Source: Gaeumannomyces sp. JS-464 (Eukaryota > Ascomycota > Sordariomycetes > Magnaporthales > Magnaporthaceae). From it: a stretch of 64,000 nt of DNA. How positions within the stretch are numbered: the first letter of the stretch is position 1; every line of letters begins with the position of its first letter. The translations under genes and the position numbers were made by a program. Under the pieces are notes generated by a model, which made no database searches, was not told the DNA's origin, and worked only from the letters and a program-made list of their open reading frames with translations. The stretch is taken from NCBI GenBank assembly GCA_002197995.1, contig NGZR01000001.1, positions 4,774,001 through 4,838,000 of the forward strand, given 5' to 3'. Shown in pieces: positions 11,151-23,160 of the stretch.

Positions 11151-12443
11151 ATGCCGGCCGACTTCCCCTCGGGCGGGCGGCCCTGTCCGTCTCGCCGAAC
11201 GGCGATCCTCGCTCGATCCCGCGTCGAACCCCGCGCCGCCATGGCCCAACGACCGCCTCGATCAAGCCGCCGCCACTCCCGAACTGCCCAGAGCAAGCAG
11301 ACCTTCTCCGCTACCGTCATCCGCACAATCTCGAGCCTCTCGCGCCAGCTGTGGACCATATTCCTACGCCTACCCGGGTCCAGCAGGCGGCCATCGTCGT
11401 GGCCGCCATATCACTCCCCATATTCTCCATCCTATTCCTGCTATATAGCCACGCCATATTCACCTGGCTGGGGCCCGTGGCCAAGGCCTGGCGCGGCCTC
11501 CCGGCGGCTGGCTCATCATCTGGGTCATGGCCTTCGCGAGCGCCTTCCCGCCATGATCGGATACAGCACATCCATGACCCTCGCGGGCATGGTCTACGGC
11601 TTCCCGCTCGGCTGGCCCATCGCCGCCTCGGCCACCGTCGCCGGCTCCACGGCCGCGTTCATGACCAGCCGCGGCATCTTCAGCGGCTACGTCCAGTCGC
11701 TCGTCGGCACCGATAAGCGGTTTGTCGCCCTCAGCCAGGTCCTCCGTCGCGACGGCCTGCTCGTCCTCCGGGGTGCGGTTCTGCCCTCTCCCGTACAGCC
11801 TTAGCAACGGCTTCCTCTCCACGATACCGAGCATCCGGCCATGGTCGTTTGCGCTCGCTACCGCATTCGTCAGGTGAGTTTTCCTCCTGGTCTCTCTGTC
11901 TAGGCATAGGTATCTGGGTGCGAAACCTTTGACTGACGTGCAATTTTTACCCATTCCAACAGCCCAAAACTGCTCATTCATGTCTTTATTGGCAGTCGAC
12001 TCGCAAAGCTGGCGGAGGAGGGCGACACCATGACCTTCAGCGATAAGATGGTCAACTACACTGGCATGGGACTCTCGGCCGTGGTGGGCGGTGTTGTGGG
12101 CTTGGTGGTGTACCGGCGCACGATGGCGCGGGCAGCGGAGCTGGCACGCGAGGAGCGGCAGCAGCAGGGGCTCCCGTTCGACGGGGACGAGGAGGGCGGG
12201 TATGAGGACAGCGATGCGGGCAGCGGACGCGGCCGCGATAGCGAGCAATCCGGGCTCATGTCGGCGCTCATGAACCCGGACGACGCCGAGGCTGCTGCGC
12301 TGATGGACGACGACGACATTTCGCTTTGGGGCGCGGACGACTACGAGCTGGACCGCGGGCCGTCGGCGGATCGTCGCTTTACCGACGAGGAGGCTGCGCT
12401 TGAGGGAGATGGCGCGAGGGCCAGCCGGCAGCCTCGAAGGTAG
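11151..12443 (+). CDS. TVP38: Tvp38/TMEM64-family Golgi membrane protein (four frame breaks)
   Basis: Two exons, 11151-11873 and 11963-12443, with a GTGAGT donor and an AACAG acceptor. MPADF at the start matches the usual opening of filamentous-fungal Tvp38. A basic Ser/Arg-rich N-terminal tail is followed by hydrophobic segments (AAIVVAAISLPIFSILFLLY; MIGYSTSMTLAGMVYGFPLG), the DedA/VTT-type core with FCPLPYSLSNG, and PKLLIHVFIGSRLAKLAEEGD. A last transmembrane segment (GMGLSAVVGGVVGLVVY) precedes an acidic cytosolic tail. Family members sit in late-Golgi/tubulovesicular membranes, and VTT proteins are linked to lipid scrambling. The frame changes near 11365, 11508, 11555 and 11770. Correction gives 402 codons, so a functional gene with sequence errors is likelier than decay. 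Confidence 0.87.
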
Positions 12444-13219
12444 GCCATATCCACTCTACCAGGGGAGGGGGCTTAGAAGGAGGAGGAAGCAGGAACTCCA
12501 CAATCATGCCTTGGTGATAGGGAATGTGGAGTATGATTGCGGGAGCGGATTCGATCGGGGTGTGTTCTTCTCTTTTCTCTCTCTTTTATCCATGGGTCAT
12601 TTATACGGGATCCTGCATGCAATGGCGTTGGGGAGCTGTCTGCTCTTTTGGATATTTACCCTCATTCTTATTTTATTTTCCGCTTTTTGTTTTCTGTGGT
12701 TCATCATGACGGAGGATAGACAACATCTAGACTTCATTTCGTCGACCCGGTGTTTTTTTTTCGGTCGATGTATCGAGAGATTAGACTAGAGTCTGGGCGA
12801 GCCCATCAACACAAGCTTGGCCATGTGGTTCTGGAAGCTACCATGGAGTGCTTGCATAGGTATTCGGTGGCGTTTACATGATGCATGCCCGCCGATGGAT
12901 ACATGTGCCAATTATTGGGCTACCACCTGCGGACGGTTCGCTGTGGGCCCGCTCACACAGTTCCCATGAGGTGATTACTTGGCTCGCAGTGTCGGCGCCT
13001 GCCGGAGATTGGCGGGGAGGAGCCCCAGCTTCCGGCGCCGGGTTTCGAGCCCAACCAAGGGGCGGCGGGACTCGGAATTCGGCTGGGGTCGGGTTGTCTC
13101 CAAACCCCCACCCGGCAACTCTGTTCTGGGCCGGGACAAGCAAGCAACAGGTGCCTGATGCTTCTTCCGCGCCGCTTTCTCTGTCATCAACCAACCCAGC
13201 CCGAAGTGAGCGCCCAGCC
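12444..13219. other. Intergenic region
   Basis: This holds the Tvp38 3' flank and the upstream region of the S33 hydrolase. A T/C-rich, AT-richer stretch at 12560-12710 is probably 3' UTR. Overlapping frames on both strands at 12870-13285 have arbitrary composition and are not called. Confidence 0.45.
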
Positions 13220-14747
13220 ATGGCGAAGATCCTGATTCCGCCGGCGAAGCTGCTGAGCAGCAAGAGCCACCTGATCCCTGGTTAGTCAGTCAGGCTCCCG
13301 TGTCAGCATGCAGCGAGCGAACGGACGAACTGGTCGGCTAAGCAGCAGAACCGAGTCGCCACAGGCCAGTACCTGGTGGACGAGCTATCCTTCTTGGTCC
13401 CGCTCAACTACCGCAGGCCGACCGCGGAGACGCTGCAGCTGTTTGCCCGTAGCGTTCGCAAATATGAGCGCCCCATCGTGCCGCCGTCTCCGCTCGAGTA
13501 CCTGCAAAACCTCGCCCGCAAGCCGTGGATGGTATACTGCGAGGGCGGGCCTGGCTTTGGCAACCAGGAGCCCCAGAACATGCCCCTCACCAAGGTCGCG
13601 CTCGAGAGGGGCTACCAGGTGCTCTACCTCGACTACCGGGGGACCGGCCTCAGCACCCCGTCACCGCCACCCTTCTCGAGTCCAAGGGCGGCGCCCAGGA
13701 GCAGGCGGACTACCTCAGGTTCTTCAGACAGGACAGCATCGTCTGCGACCTCGAGGCGGTCCGCCAGACCCTGACCGAGAACTCGCCCGAAGAGGCGCGC
13801 CAGTGGTCGCTCTTCGGGCAGTCCTTTGGCGGGTTCGTCGCCTTGACGTACATGTCCAAGTACCCCGGGGGCCTGCGCGAGGTCTTCCTCACGGGCGGGC
13901 TCGCCCCCGTCGGGAGAAACGCCGAGGAGGTCTACCGGGCGACGTACCGCAAGGCCGCTGAGCGCAACGAGGCTTATTATAAAAAGTTCCCCGAAGACGG
14001 CGCGCGGCTGTCGCGGCTCGCATCCTTCCTGGCCGGGAGGGGCGGCTCGGTCCCGCTCCCCGCGGGCGGGAAGCTCACCTTCCCGCGCCTGATGACTCTG
14101 GGCTCGCAGTTCGGGGCGCATGGCGGCCTCGACTCGGTGCACGCCACGCTGATCCGCGCCGCGACGGACCTGGAGCAGGTCGGATACCTAACGCGGCCAA
14201 CGCTGGTCCAGTTCGAACAAGCCACCCCTTTCGATACGGCCCCGATATACGCCATTCTCCACGAGGCCATCTACTGCGACGGGCCAGGGAACTCGTCCAG
14301 GTGGGCGGCGCAGCGCGCGTGGGCGCGGGGCTGGAGCGGTTTGAATGGCTTTCGGGCACCGGTGATAAAGATGGCGGCGGCAGCGGCGCCTTTACACTCG
14401 ACGAGTCGCGGCCGCCCTTCTTCTCCGGGGAGATGATATTCCCGCTCCACTTTGAGACGTACCCAGAGCTGGCCCGAATGCAAGAAGCGGCCGACATTCT
14501 GGCCCGTGTCGACGATTGGGACCCGCTGTACGACGAAGAGCAGCTTGCCAGGAACCAAGTGCCTCTCTATGCGGCAAGCTACATCGAGGACCTGTACGTC
14601 GACTACGGGTTCGCCAGGGAGACGGCCGCCAAGGTCAAGGGCGCCAAAGTGTTCGAGACCAACGTTGTTTACCACAACGGGCTTCGCGCCAAGTCGGACG
14701 AGATATTGGGGCAGCTGCTACGGCTACGAGACGACACAATAGATTAG
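13220..14747 (+). CDS. Proline iminopeptidase-like alpha/beta hydrolase, S33 family (two frame breaks)
   Basis: Exon 1 is 13220-13280 (MAKILIPPAKLLSSKS...) and exon 2 is 13365-14747, joined across GTTAGT...ACAG. Motifs are GGPGFGNQEP (oxyanion region), DYRGTGLS, and LFGQSFGGF around the nucleophile serine; the acid and histidine lie in the C-terminal part (NVVYHNGLR). S33 enzymes remove N-terminal proline from peptides. Fungal members are cytosolic and may act on other substrates. The frame breaks near 13654, where four C stand for an expected five in STPVTATL, and again near 14318. Two added bases restore 482 codons exactly, for 481 residues. No signal peptide is seen. Confidence 0.88.
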
Positions 14748-15455
14748 GCACCTTGTTGTTGCCTTTCTTAGGCGTGCCCCCCAATGATTGTCATACGCCG
14801 GTATTGATACAGAGCTGGATCTTTCTTTATCCCTGGGGTCTTGGTTGGTGACGGAAAGCTTGGATACTGTGATGACAATCTACTTCGATTCTTCCGACCA
14901 AGACGAAGCACGACGGCCCCGGGTAGGGAGATAGAGAGTGCTGGGTGAAGGGGAAGTTACTGATTTGAGTGATTGCATGGCAGACATAAGCATGAAATTT
15001 GCTGCAGATCTCCTCGTCTTATTCCCTCTGTTGGCCGCCGTTCTTGGATTTTGGGAACTATTGGCAAGAAAGCGCACCTCAACCCGCATTAGTTTCCGAG
15101 CCCCGTCGGCTCTCGGAGCTCCGGCTTTGGTGACGCTGACGGGCGGCGCGGCGTCGTCACACTCGGAGCTGCTGTTTGTAGAAGGAGAACAGCACCAGAC
15201 ATTGCAATCCAGCTGAGTGAGCACTGTGCTCTCACCGAGTACAGTCGGCACGGGCGGGCCAGCAACGAAGCACTCCAGTGGGGCGCTCCACTCTGAGCTA
15301 GGAAAACGGCCGTGCGATGAAATTGGGAGCGAAGTTTGTCCGCGCTCCCTTATTTTGGCACCCATTTCTTCCAACACAACGCTGGCCTTGGAAAAGCTCT
15401 TTCTTCCCTTTCTCCTAACAACGAACACCAGCAGACGCACCACAAAACGCTGGGA
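14748..15455. other. Intergenic region between two plus-strand genes
   Basis: About 0.7 kb. The 262-codon minus-strand frame that covers most of it (14880-15668) runs antisense into the first exon of the next gene and has no domain, so I regard it as a shadow. Confidence 0.5.
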
Positions 15456-17393
15456 ATGACATGTCAGGAACTCACCCAAACCCTGGTCGAGTCGTTCAAC
15501 GCTCTCGCCGATGAGGTCCAGAACCTGATCGACAGGAAGACAATCCTGGAGCACAAGTTGCGCTACGCCCATGAGCAGGTATGTGTATTTTTGCCCTTGC
15601 ATTTGTTTTGGTTCTTCGCTGCGCCTGCCTCGGCCCTTTTCTCCCCGCGGCCCCAACCCTGGCCTCACTAGCGTCTCCCGAACAACCAGCGACCTTTTAT
15701 GATGAATACCTTTAGCTCTAGATCTTGAGCTGCTTCGTCAGCAGAGATAGACGACATTACCACTTTCTGAACTCGCTTCTTGTTCTTCCACCGTTAATTC
15801 CCCCTCCTCGTCCTCGCATGGAATCTGTGTCTTACAACCAGGCACCTCTTGAAACAACGTAATCCGCTGACACATGGTGGTGGCGTTGCTTTCCAGTACC
15901 AGTACCTAGCGGACAAATATGCGCCAGCCATCCCCGCCGTGTCGGAGACTCTGGCCAAGCTGCAACTCCCGCCAGAAGTCAGCCATCCAGCGTTATTGAA
16001 CACCCATCTGGTGCCGCTGCCGAAACGTGGCTCCAGCTCCGATAACGCCCAGATTGCCCTTTTCATCCGTGAAGGAAGGTTGCGAGCAGGCTTTCTAGTC
16101 TGACGGATCAGAGCAAGCCCAGCACCGAGAGTAGCAAGGGCGCCCTCTCCACTACAGACATGACCACCCTGTCCGCTACTGTCTTGGAGCAAGACTTTAC
16201 TGTCCAGGGGAAGAAAGGCCAGCTGAAATGTCCGTTCTCGGCCCCGGCTACTACTGCTGGCGGGGATAAGGACAAGGAGCTGCCCGGGGACGGTAACTCG
16301 AATGCCATTGCCCCGGACGCGCCGGTGCAGGGCCAGGACACGACGCCGCATCACGGAGATGACCCTATATGCGCAGCCATGATCGACGAGGCGGCGTCTC
16401 AGGGTGCAGCCAGCGGGGCCGCTGCCGCCAAATGCCCCATTAGGTTTTTGGATCAGCACTCAGCTGAGGAGATCGCGCATTATGTGGAAACACACAAGCA
16501 CGAAATCCCCCGCAGCCACGAGGTCTGCATCGAGCGGTATCAGCGCAACGAGGATCAGATACGAAAGCTCGACGCCAAGTACGGCAGCCTAGTCGGCATG
16601 ATCGCGGACCTGAGCCAGCTGCACAAGCCCATGCTGCCGCGCCCGGAGAACCAGGAGGACGTTGAGGGGGCCTCGAATCGGCGCGTCGAGGATTGGGCGC
16701 ATGAAGTCAGCGCCAACAAACCAGATGACCCACCTGAACAGGGAGCCGCGCCAGTGTCACCCGCGCCTCGCGCTATGGATGCGGATGGCGACCGTGGCGA
16801 TGATGAGGACGGCCGCGAAAGCCACTTTGACCGGCCCCTGAAGGAGGTCCGCGTTGGCGAGTCTCCAAGTCGCCCATGGGGCATCTCTGTGCCAGTCTAC
16901 GGCAGCGCAACGCTGCACAGCGGGAATGACGAGCGCCCAGTGTCTCCGCCGCCCGCACCTGTGCACATGCCTCGGGTGTCCGAACCCAAAACTCCGCGCT
17001 CAGGCGTAGCGGGAAAAAGCCGGCCCATCCAAATGTCCCTTTGACCACACGAAGCTCCAGGGCATGATGTCGTCGCCCTTCCACAAGACGGAAGGTGCGG
17101 ATCGAGACAGTCACCGACCATCCGTTAGTGGTGTTAGCGCCGTGGGCTTTACGCCTCATCGCGCGATGCCCCAAGCGCCATCGTCCGTTGTGCTCCCCAA
17201 GCAAGCGCCACCAGAGTCTAGTGCACCGGGGTACAGCAGCGCTCCCCGGCCTGCTTTTATAAACCCTCCGAGCATTTCCAAACCTGGGCAGCCGGCCACT
17301 GCCCCTCAGATGCTATTTACGGGCCCAGTCTTCATTGGCTATCCGATCGAGCAGGCCATCCAGTTCATGCAGCATTTCCAGAACAATCAGTGA
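15456..17393 (+). CDS. Conserved fungal protein of unknown function with three KCP motifs (two frame breaks)
   Basis: Exon 1 is 15456-15578 (MTCQELTQTLVESFNALADE, a probable coiled coil) and exon 2 is 15897-17393, across a 318-bp intron. HEQ|YQYLADKYAP spans the junction. The central conserved block reads KCPIRFLDQHSAEEIAHYV and continues HEIPRSHEVCIERYQRNEDQIRKLD. Two shorter blocks, LKCPFSAP before it and SKCPFDHT near the end, share the K-C-P-[FI] core. The middle is acidic and low-complexity. The C-terminus, with MLFTGPVFIGYPIEQAIQFM, looks ordered. Frame changes occur near 16076 and 17027; the second needs an extra base removed or two added. The corrected length is about 539 residues. 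I recognise it as a conserved ascomycete protein but know of no assigned function. No membrane segment or signal peptide is visible. Confidence 0.78.
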
Positions 17394-17803
17394 CGGTGTT
17401 TGCCGCTGTCGGTTCCCCGTCATGATTATTAGCTTAGTCGGGCTCACTCCGACCCGTGTGTTTTTTTTTCTAATTTTCTCCACAGCGTTGATTGCTCATG
17501 AATTGGTTTGCGATGGTGTTTGGGTGTTTTTCTTTTTCATCCTTGTTTCCTTTGGTTATCAGCGATTGGGATGGAAACATGGGAATGGTAACGGGGCGCT
17601 GTTATAGCATTTGGGCTACCGGGAGACAACTTTGAGGAAACTCCAGGACCCATGCTGGGTATGTTTTGATCAGACAAGACTTAACGTGGCATGTCTCTCG
17701 TGTGTATATTGGGACTTGATACCAACGTGTTTCACGGCTTTTTTTTGTGGACCATATCCTGCTCGACGTGCTTGCCCCTACCTCTTCCTCGTCTCCTCGT
17801 CTT
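17394..17803. other. Convergent 3' intergenic region
   Basis: Tail-to-tail gap of about 410 bp between the uncharacterised gene and the carboxylesterase. It is T-rich on the plus strand (17460-17550), consistent with 3' UTRs. No gene is seen. Confidence 0.5.
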
Positions 17804-19761
17804 TTACATGGGCACTTTGGGAGCAAGCCGTTTCCACAAGGCGCAGCGCTCTGTAAGTTGAGAAAGCTTCAGCTGCCCGAAGCCTTCGGTGCGGACGTGG
17901 AACTGATAGGCGGTGTCTAGAGCAGGCACGGTCGCGTTGGCGGTGAGGTTTCTGGCATTGGGGTCGCCTGTGGCCATGAAGGACGCCATAGCACCCGTGT
18001 AGCCCAAGAAATGATGACGATCTGTCTCGTGCGCCGTGTTGGGGGCGTTCCACTGTCACTCTTCGTCAGCCCAGCAACTCTCGGGGATATGTACCTGTGA
18101 ACAGGGCGGGCCATTACAAATGGCGGCGGGAAACCTACCCAATACACGTCGGAGGCATGATTTGCGGGCGCGATGGAGTACTCCCCGAGCCAGCCCCGGC
18201 CCCCGGCGGCGCCGGAAAGCCAGAAGGCCGGGCAGGCCAGCACGACGTCGCGGTAGACGAGGCCCGCGCGCGTGGTGCCGTCGTCGTAATGCTCGATGGC
18301 CTCGGAGCTGCCGCGCTCGGGGTACAGCCGCCCCACGGCCCCGAGGTCGTCGGGGTCCAGGCCCGGCAGGAAGCCGGCCAGCCAGGCGTCGAAGTTGGCC
18401 GCCGTGGCGACGGACCCGGGAGGGTGGATGAAGTCCTCGCCCTCGTGGGTGTTGTACATGGAGAAGACAGAGAGCGGGGGGCGCGGCTCTTTTTGCCCGG
18501 TGGTGGCGGCGGCGACGGCGGCGATGCTGCTCAGCGGGCGACGCAGGAAGCGCCCGTCGATGACGGGGGCCCAGGTGAAGGTCGACGTGTTGTGCAGGTG
18601 GCTGTCGGCGATGAAGAGGCTCGCGTTGCGGATGGCCTGCACGTCGGCCGCCTTGAGGCAGGCGAGCCGGCCGTCGGACCGGGCGTCCCGAGGAGGCGGG
18701 CCGCCGCAGCCGACGCGCTCCGAGAGGGTGTCGAAGATCCACTGCGCCTCGGGGCTGTCAAAGGCGTACGTCTTTGGCCAGAAGGGGCTGTTGGCCAGGG
18801 CCGCGACGAAGAGGGGCTTCTTGGGTGCTGCGGGCTGCGGCAGCGGTGGCTCGCCGCTGCTGCTGGTGATGGTCCCCTGGGCTGGCTGGGCGATGACCTG
18901 GGCAACGACGCTACCCCCACCGGCAGATTCTATTTTGCGGTTCGGTAGAAGCTGGCTGTTAGACGACGAGGCGGAGTAGGTGCAAAGGCGGGGGAGAGGA
19001 AAAAAAAAAAGAGGGGAAAAAAAAGAAGAAAAAAACTGACGCCCTTGGATGGTGATATGGTCGGGATCGCCGCCGAAATGGCGGATATACTTGCTCGTCC
19101 ACTCGATGGCGGCCCGCTGGTCCAGCAGGCCCGGGTTCAGGTCCGAGCGCGGGCGGTCGGCGGCGACCTGCCTGCCGGGGAGGAAGCCGAAGGCGTTTGT
19201 GCGGTAGTTTGGGTACACGACGACGAGCCCCGGGTCTGCCGAGACGTTGAGCACGGGGTACAGCAACGGCCGCGGCTCGAACGAGGCCGAGCCCCGGACG
19301 AAGCCGCCGCCGTAAAAGACCACGACCACGGGCCGGAGCGGCTGGCCCCGCGTCCAGGGCCGGCTGTAGAGGCCCAGGTAGAGGCAGTCTTCGGAGCCCG
19401 AGGTCTGCCTTGCCCGTCCGTCTCGAGGATGTGATTTGGATCCTTTTGTCTTAGCTTGCCGTCTTGTTCGTTTTACATCAATAGCACTGATCCCGAGCTG
19501 CTGCTACCGACCTCGCGCTGGGACACATGTCGAACCGTTGAGTCGAGTTGTAAACATGGCGGCCCACGTGCTGGGGCGGCTGCGGTCCACGGAACCTGTT
19601 CTCGCCCACGGGAGGGGCGGCAAAGGGTATTTTTGCCAGTACGAGATGTTGTACTTGTCCGAGTAGGCCCCCTGGAAAGTCCCGTAGTCGAGGGCCGCGA
19701 GGAGGTCCTGCGCGCAGGCAAAGGTCCCGGCGAGGAGGAGGAGGATGCTGGGCACCTGCAT
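17804..19761 (-). CDS. Secreted type-B carboxylesterase (one frame break)
   Basis: Four exons: 19761-19508, 19404-19041, 18929-18139 and 18052-17804. The first 17 or so residues (MQVPSILLLLAGTFACA) form a signal peptide. GGGFVRGS is the oxyanion-hole motif. The nucleophile elbow GQSAGGGS (Ser about 208) is built across an exon junction. THEGEDF and ANHASD are the likely acidic and histidine triad regions. Several N-x-S/T sites are present. Such enzymes hydrolyse esters or lipids outside the cell; the substrate is not predictable. One base is missing in the A run near 19641-19645, where QKIPFAAPP should follow. With it added the exons give exactly 553 codons, 552 residues, normal for the family. 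Confidence 0.9.
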
Positions 19762-20958
19762 TTCTGGTCCGTCCCAGCCTTCTTCTACCTGCTCTTGGGG
19801 CTGGCGACCGACGTCACGGTCTTGTCAATGGTAGCATACTGGCAAGACCTTTCACGGCGGCATGTCTGCTTTCATATTTCTCCTATCTGCCTCGGCACTG
19901 TTGTATCCTCGTGGGCAGCCCCCCTCTCCCCTCCTGTTTGCGGGGATTGACCGATACTCTCCTATCCCTGCTCATTGGTGGATTGTATTCAAGATGTAAC
20001 ATAATGCAGGTCCGATTTAGCCAGCTTGTTCTGATTGGTATTTTTTGGCGATAAAGGGTTAGAAGAGAGGCACCAAGCTTGAGGAGACTCCAACTGACAG
20101 GGAAGGTACCTCCGGATCATGCGCGCAAAAGGCTGTGGTCATTCCTAGCCGGTGTCCAGCACGAAGCGCTCGAGGACCTCAGTTGGCCAGGAGGCCCACC
20201 AGGCCGACTTCTCAGGTTGATGTGCCCATTGTGGAGATTTAGAACCCCCGAGGCAGGTGAGCGAACTTGGCTGCACGTTCCGTCGCAACGCCGAGCTATA
20301 TCTCCATGGTCGCTGGGACGGACCGTAATGACGTACAACTCCCACCCAGAGAGGCGCCGGAAGAGCCAGGCATATTTTCCATGGGCCCGATACCGGCCGT
20401 GGAAGCGGTCACAATAACCATCATGTACTAGGTCAAACTCAGTGCCACCCGACACTTTTTCTTGTCAAGAGAAAGTCGCTCGTGTTCGTGTTTGATGGCG
20501 AGAAACTGGTGAACTTATATCACAAAGGAAAAGAAAGTGGAGTTCGGGCCTAAATCAAGGCGCTTCCAAAGCACATAGAAAAGAGCAATCGCAAGGGCTG
20601 GGATGGCAGGAAAGACGATCAAGAACAAGCAGCGTCAAAATCCAGCGCAGAGAGGTATCGTGTTGTTCATCCTTCGCTAGCGAGAAACTAAAGAGGAATG
20701 AGAGTGAGTAGAGGCGTCCTGTGAGCCATAGCATTCCCCATCAAGAAAAACAAAGCATTGAGGAATTTGAAGACAGCAAAACACACGGCTGTGGCTGCGT
20801 TTTAAGCTCGAGTGGAAATTCCCTCAACCGAAAAAGAAGAAAACATAGCACTGGTCAGTCGTTTAATTGTTAAGAAAAAGCGAGAAGTGAGAAACAGGCA
20901 AGCATAGCGTCTTGGGGCTCTAATGGTGGCAACAGGGCGCACACGGTCAATAGCAGAA
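19762..20958. other. Intergenic region between two minus-strand genes
   Basis: About 1.2 kb comprising the esterase promoter side (near 19762) and the 3' flank of the BTB gene (near 20958). The overlapping frames at 20079-20455 on both strands have no recognisable features. No RNA gene is seen. Confidence 0.45.
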
Positions 20959-23160
20959 TCAAGGGAAGCGTGGTGGGCGCGGAGGCACGTGGAAATGGTG
21001 GTTGTGGTACGTGGCGCGGCCTTGGAAGAAATGCCCACCACCGTCGTATGCGGATCCCGGGGTGAGGGCGCCAGGGCCCCCGCCCAGGTAGAAGTGGCGC
21101 TCCATGCTGGGCAGACCGCGAGACCCCAGGTCCTCCTCGCGGCGGTTCGTGGTCTCGCGTAAAATGAGGGCAACGATGTCAGGGTTCGCAAGGAGGAAGC
21201 CCGTCGTCTCGTCGGCTGTAGCGCCGCGCGCATTGAAGGCCGGCTGCAGAAAGCCGACACGGGCAAATACCATGCGCAGCAGAGGATCCGTATCGGTACC
21301 CAGGCCGTCGTAAAGTCTGCGACACAGCTGCAGGACGCGGGGTGGGCCGCGTCGGAACCGGCGCTCTCTAACATGTCAATGCTAGCCCGGGCTACGGCTC
21401 GCTTCAAGTCGTCCATGAGGTACTTGTTGGCGCAAATGTAGACGTCAATGTTCAGCTCATACGTCAGCAGCCACGTCCGCATATCCTCCCCCTTGATACG
21501 GCCGCCGTTGGGGTCGGCTATAGTGCCAAGGGCCTCGGGGCCTCCGGGAAGCGGTGGTGGCGAGCCGCGGCGCATGCCGCCGGTGGGCGCCATAGGGCCG
21601 CCGTTTGGACCGACATGTATGATATCGGCGTGGCGACGGTAGCGGCGGTGTCGTTGTTGGCGCTCCCGCTCGCGTTCGGCCCGGAGGACGTGGGGCGGGG
21701 GGCCGGGAGGGGGAGGCTGGCGCGGGGCGTTGCAGTTCCAACAGGGCGAGCCCCCAGCATTCAAACACTGAGGGCAGTTGCAGTTCGGCCGATGCACGCC
21801 GGGGTGCTTTTGGCGCATAGTTTCGTAGGTACGGTCGTCGCGCCTGCGCCGCCGCTCGCGCCGACGACGGGACCGGGCGGTGCTGTTGCTCAGGATGCTC
21901 TCGGCAGAGTCCGAGTCGGTCTCCATCTGTTCGGCGGGCTCCCTGCCCTTTCCTTATCGGCATCGGGAACTGCAGCGGGAACCATTAGTATGTGTGCTTA
22001 GCAGCGGCAGATGGAGATATATATCTCTAGGCTGACACCAGGGGCAACTCACTCAGTTCCGAAGCGATGGGCTTGATCGGCTCATACCGCCCCTCATACA
22101 AGAACGCAACGACATGGTGGAAAATGGCGGGGTCTTCCTCTGGGAGGCTGATGGACTGCGACTCGGACTCGCGGAAATGGCCCGACAGCGCTTTGCGGAA
22201 AAAGTCGACCCGTTCGAGCAGCGACTTGTGGACGGTGAAGGTCTTGGCGTCGGGATGCACGCCCACATGGATGGGAATGAGGGTTGAATTATACCGGCTA
22301 TAAAATGAAACAAAGACCGGATGTCAGAAACGGAGCCTGACTTAGAGACCCAGCCAAGAGCGTGCATGATACTGGATTGGCCGAGGAGCAGGCAGAGGCA
22401 GGCACCAAGCACGCAAGGGAGAGGCAGATGCTGGCTTCAGCGAGGACGGCACACCATCGAACAGCACGCACGCACATCGCCACGCACAGCGCACAGCGCG
22501 GGGCGGCCGAAGTGCATGCGTGCGGTGTTGCTGTGTGGGGTGCGTGCCCTGCGTGCGTGCGTGCGTGCTGCAATGCAATCAATCGAGCCACAGAGTGCGT
22601 GCAGCGCAGTGCTGGAGCACCCGCATCGAGATTTCAGACAAACAGAGAGGCAGGGATACGGACGGACAGACAGACAGACAGAGAGACAAACAGACTCACC
22701 CGTCAAACGTGGTCAGCCAAAGGTCTTCTCTGGGGTCCAGCACCGAGTCCTTGCGGCTCGCGTTGAGGTCGCTGGGCATCTGGCCGATTACGTGCACGTC
22801 GGGCGCGCGAGCCCCAGGCGCCCGCATCGCCTCCCCGAGCGACGTGGGCCTGGCGAGAGGAGATGGGAGCCCACGGCCGGGCCGCCCACCGCTGTTGCCG
22901 CCGACTCGTCGCTCAGCATTCTCTGCATCCGTGCTTTGACTGCCGCTGGTGCTGGTGCCGGTGCTGGCGCTGGCGCTGGTTGTTGTCGCTTGACTGTCCG
23001 CAGCGCCCGTGCCTGTCGCCGTCGTCGCCGAGGTCGTCGCGGCGGCGACAGTCGTGTTTGTGCTGTCGTTGCTGCCAGCCTGGGCGCGGTCGCTGCTGCT
23101 GCCGCCGCTGCCGCTCGCTTCTCCGCTCCTCCCCTCCAGGGAGCTCTCTCCCAGCCTCAT
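20959..23160 (-). CDS. BTB/POZ-domain protein (one frame break)
   Basis: Exons 23160-22700, 22297-22053 and 21952-20959. Residues 1-150 are Ser/Thr/Gly/Ala low-complexity. A BTB/POZ fold follows: FTVHKSLLERVDFFRKALSG, then LPEEDPAIFHHVVAFLYEGRY. After it come an Arg-rich stretch, a short Cys cluster (CNCPQCLNAGGSPCWNC) that might bind metal, and a BTB-associated helical part (YICANKYLMDDLKRAVARAS). BTB proteins dimerise or act as Cul3 adaptors; which applies here is unknown. The frame breaks near 21337 in a C run (coding strand) just before VLQLCRRLYDGL. Adding one base gives 567 codons, 566 residues. The third-exon acceptor (GATAAG) is inferred from phase and is the least certain boundary. 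Confidence 0.82.
22298..22699 (-). other. 402-bp intron of the BTB gene, microsatellite-rich
   Basis: It has a GTGAGT donor and a TATAG acceptor. It is several times longer than other introns here and holds GACA repeats (about 22660-22683) and GTGC repeats (about 22548-22571). No additional exon is evident inside it. Confidence 0.7.

Noticed and set aside
7190..14747. Pseudogene or repeat-induced point mutation (RIP) damage as the cause of the broken genes
   Set aside because: RIP makes C-to-T transitions and stop codons in duplicated DNA. Here the changes are small indels, often in homopolymers, in single-copy housekeeping genes with intact splice sites.
14880..15668. 262-codon minus-strand open frame
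   Set aside because: It runs antisense through the first exon of the conserved KCP-motif gene, whose exon-intron structure is convincing.
17778..18948. Long plus-strand frames opposite the carboxylesterase (18097-18948, 18296-18979)
   Set aside because: They are antisense shadows of GC-rich esterase exons that carry the complete catalytic motifs.
22660..22696. GACAGACAGACA array considered as a CRISPR-like or satellite repeat
   Set aside because: Simple tetranucleotide microsatellite inside an intron; no spacers or longer unit.
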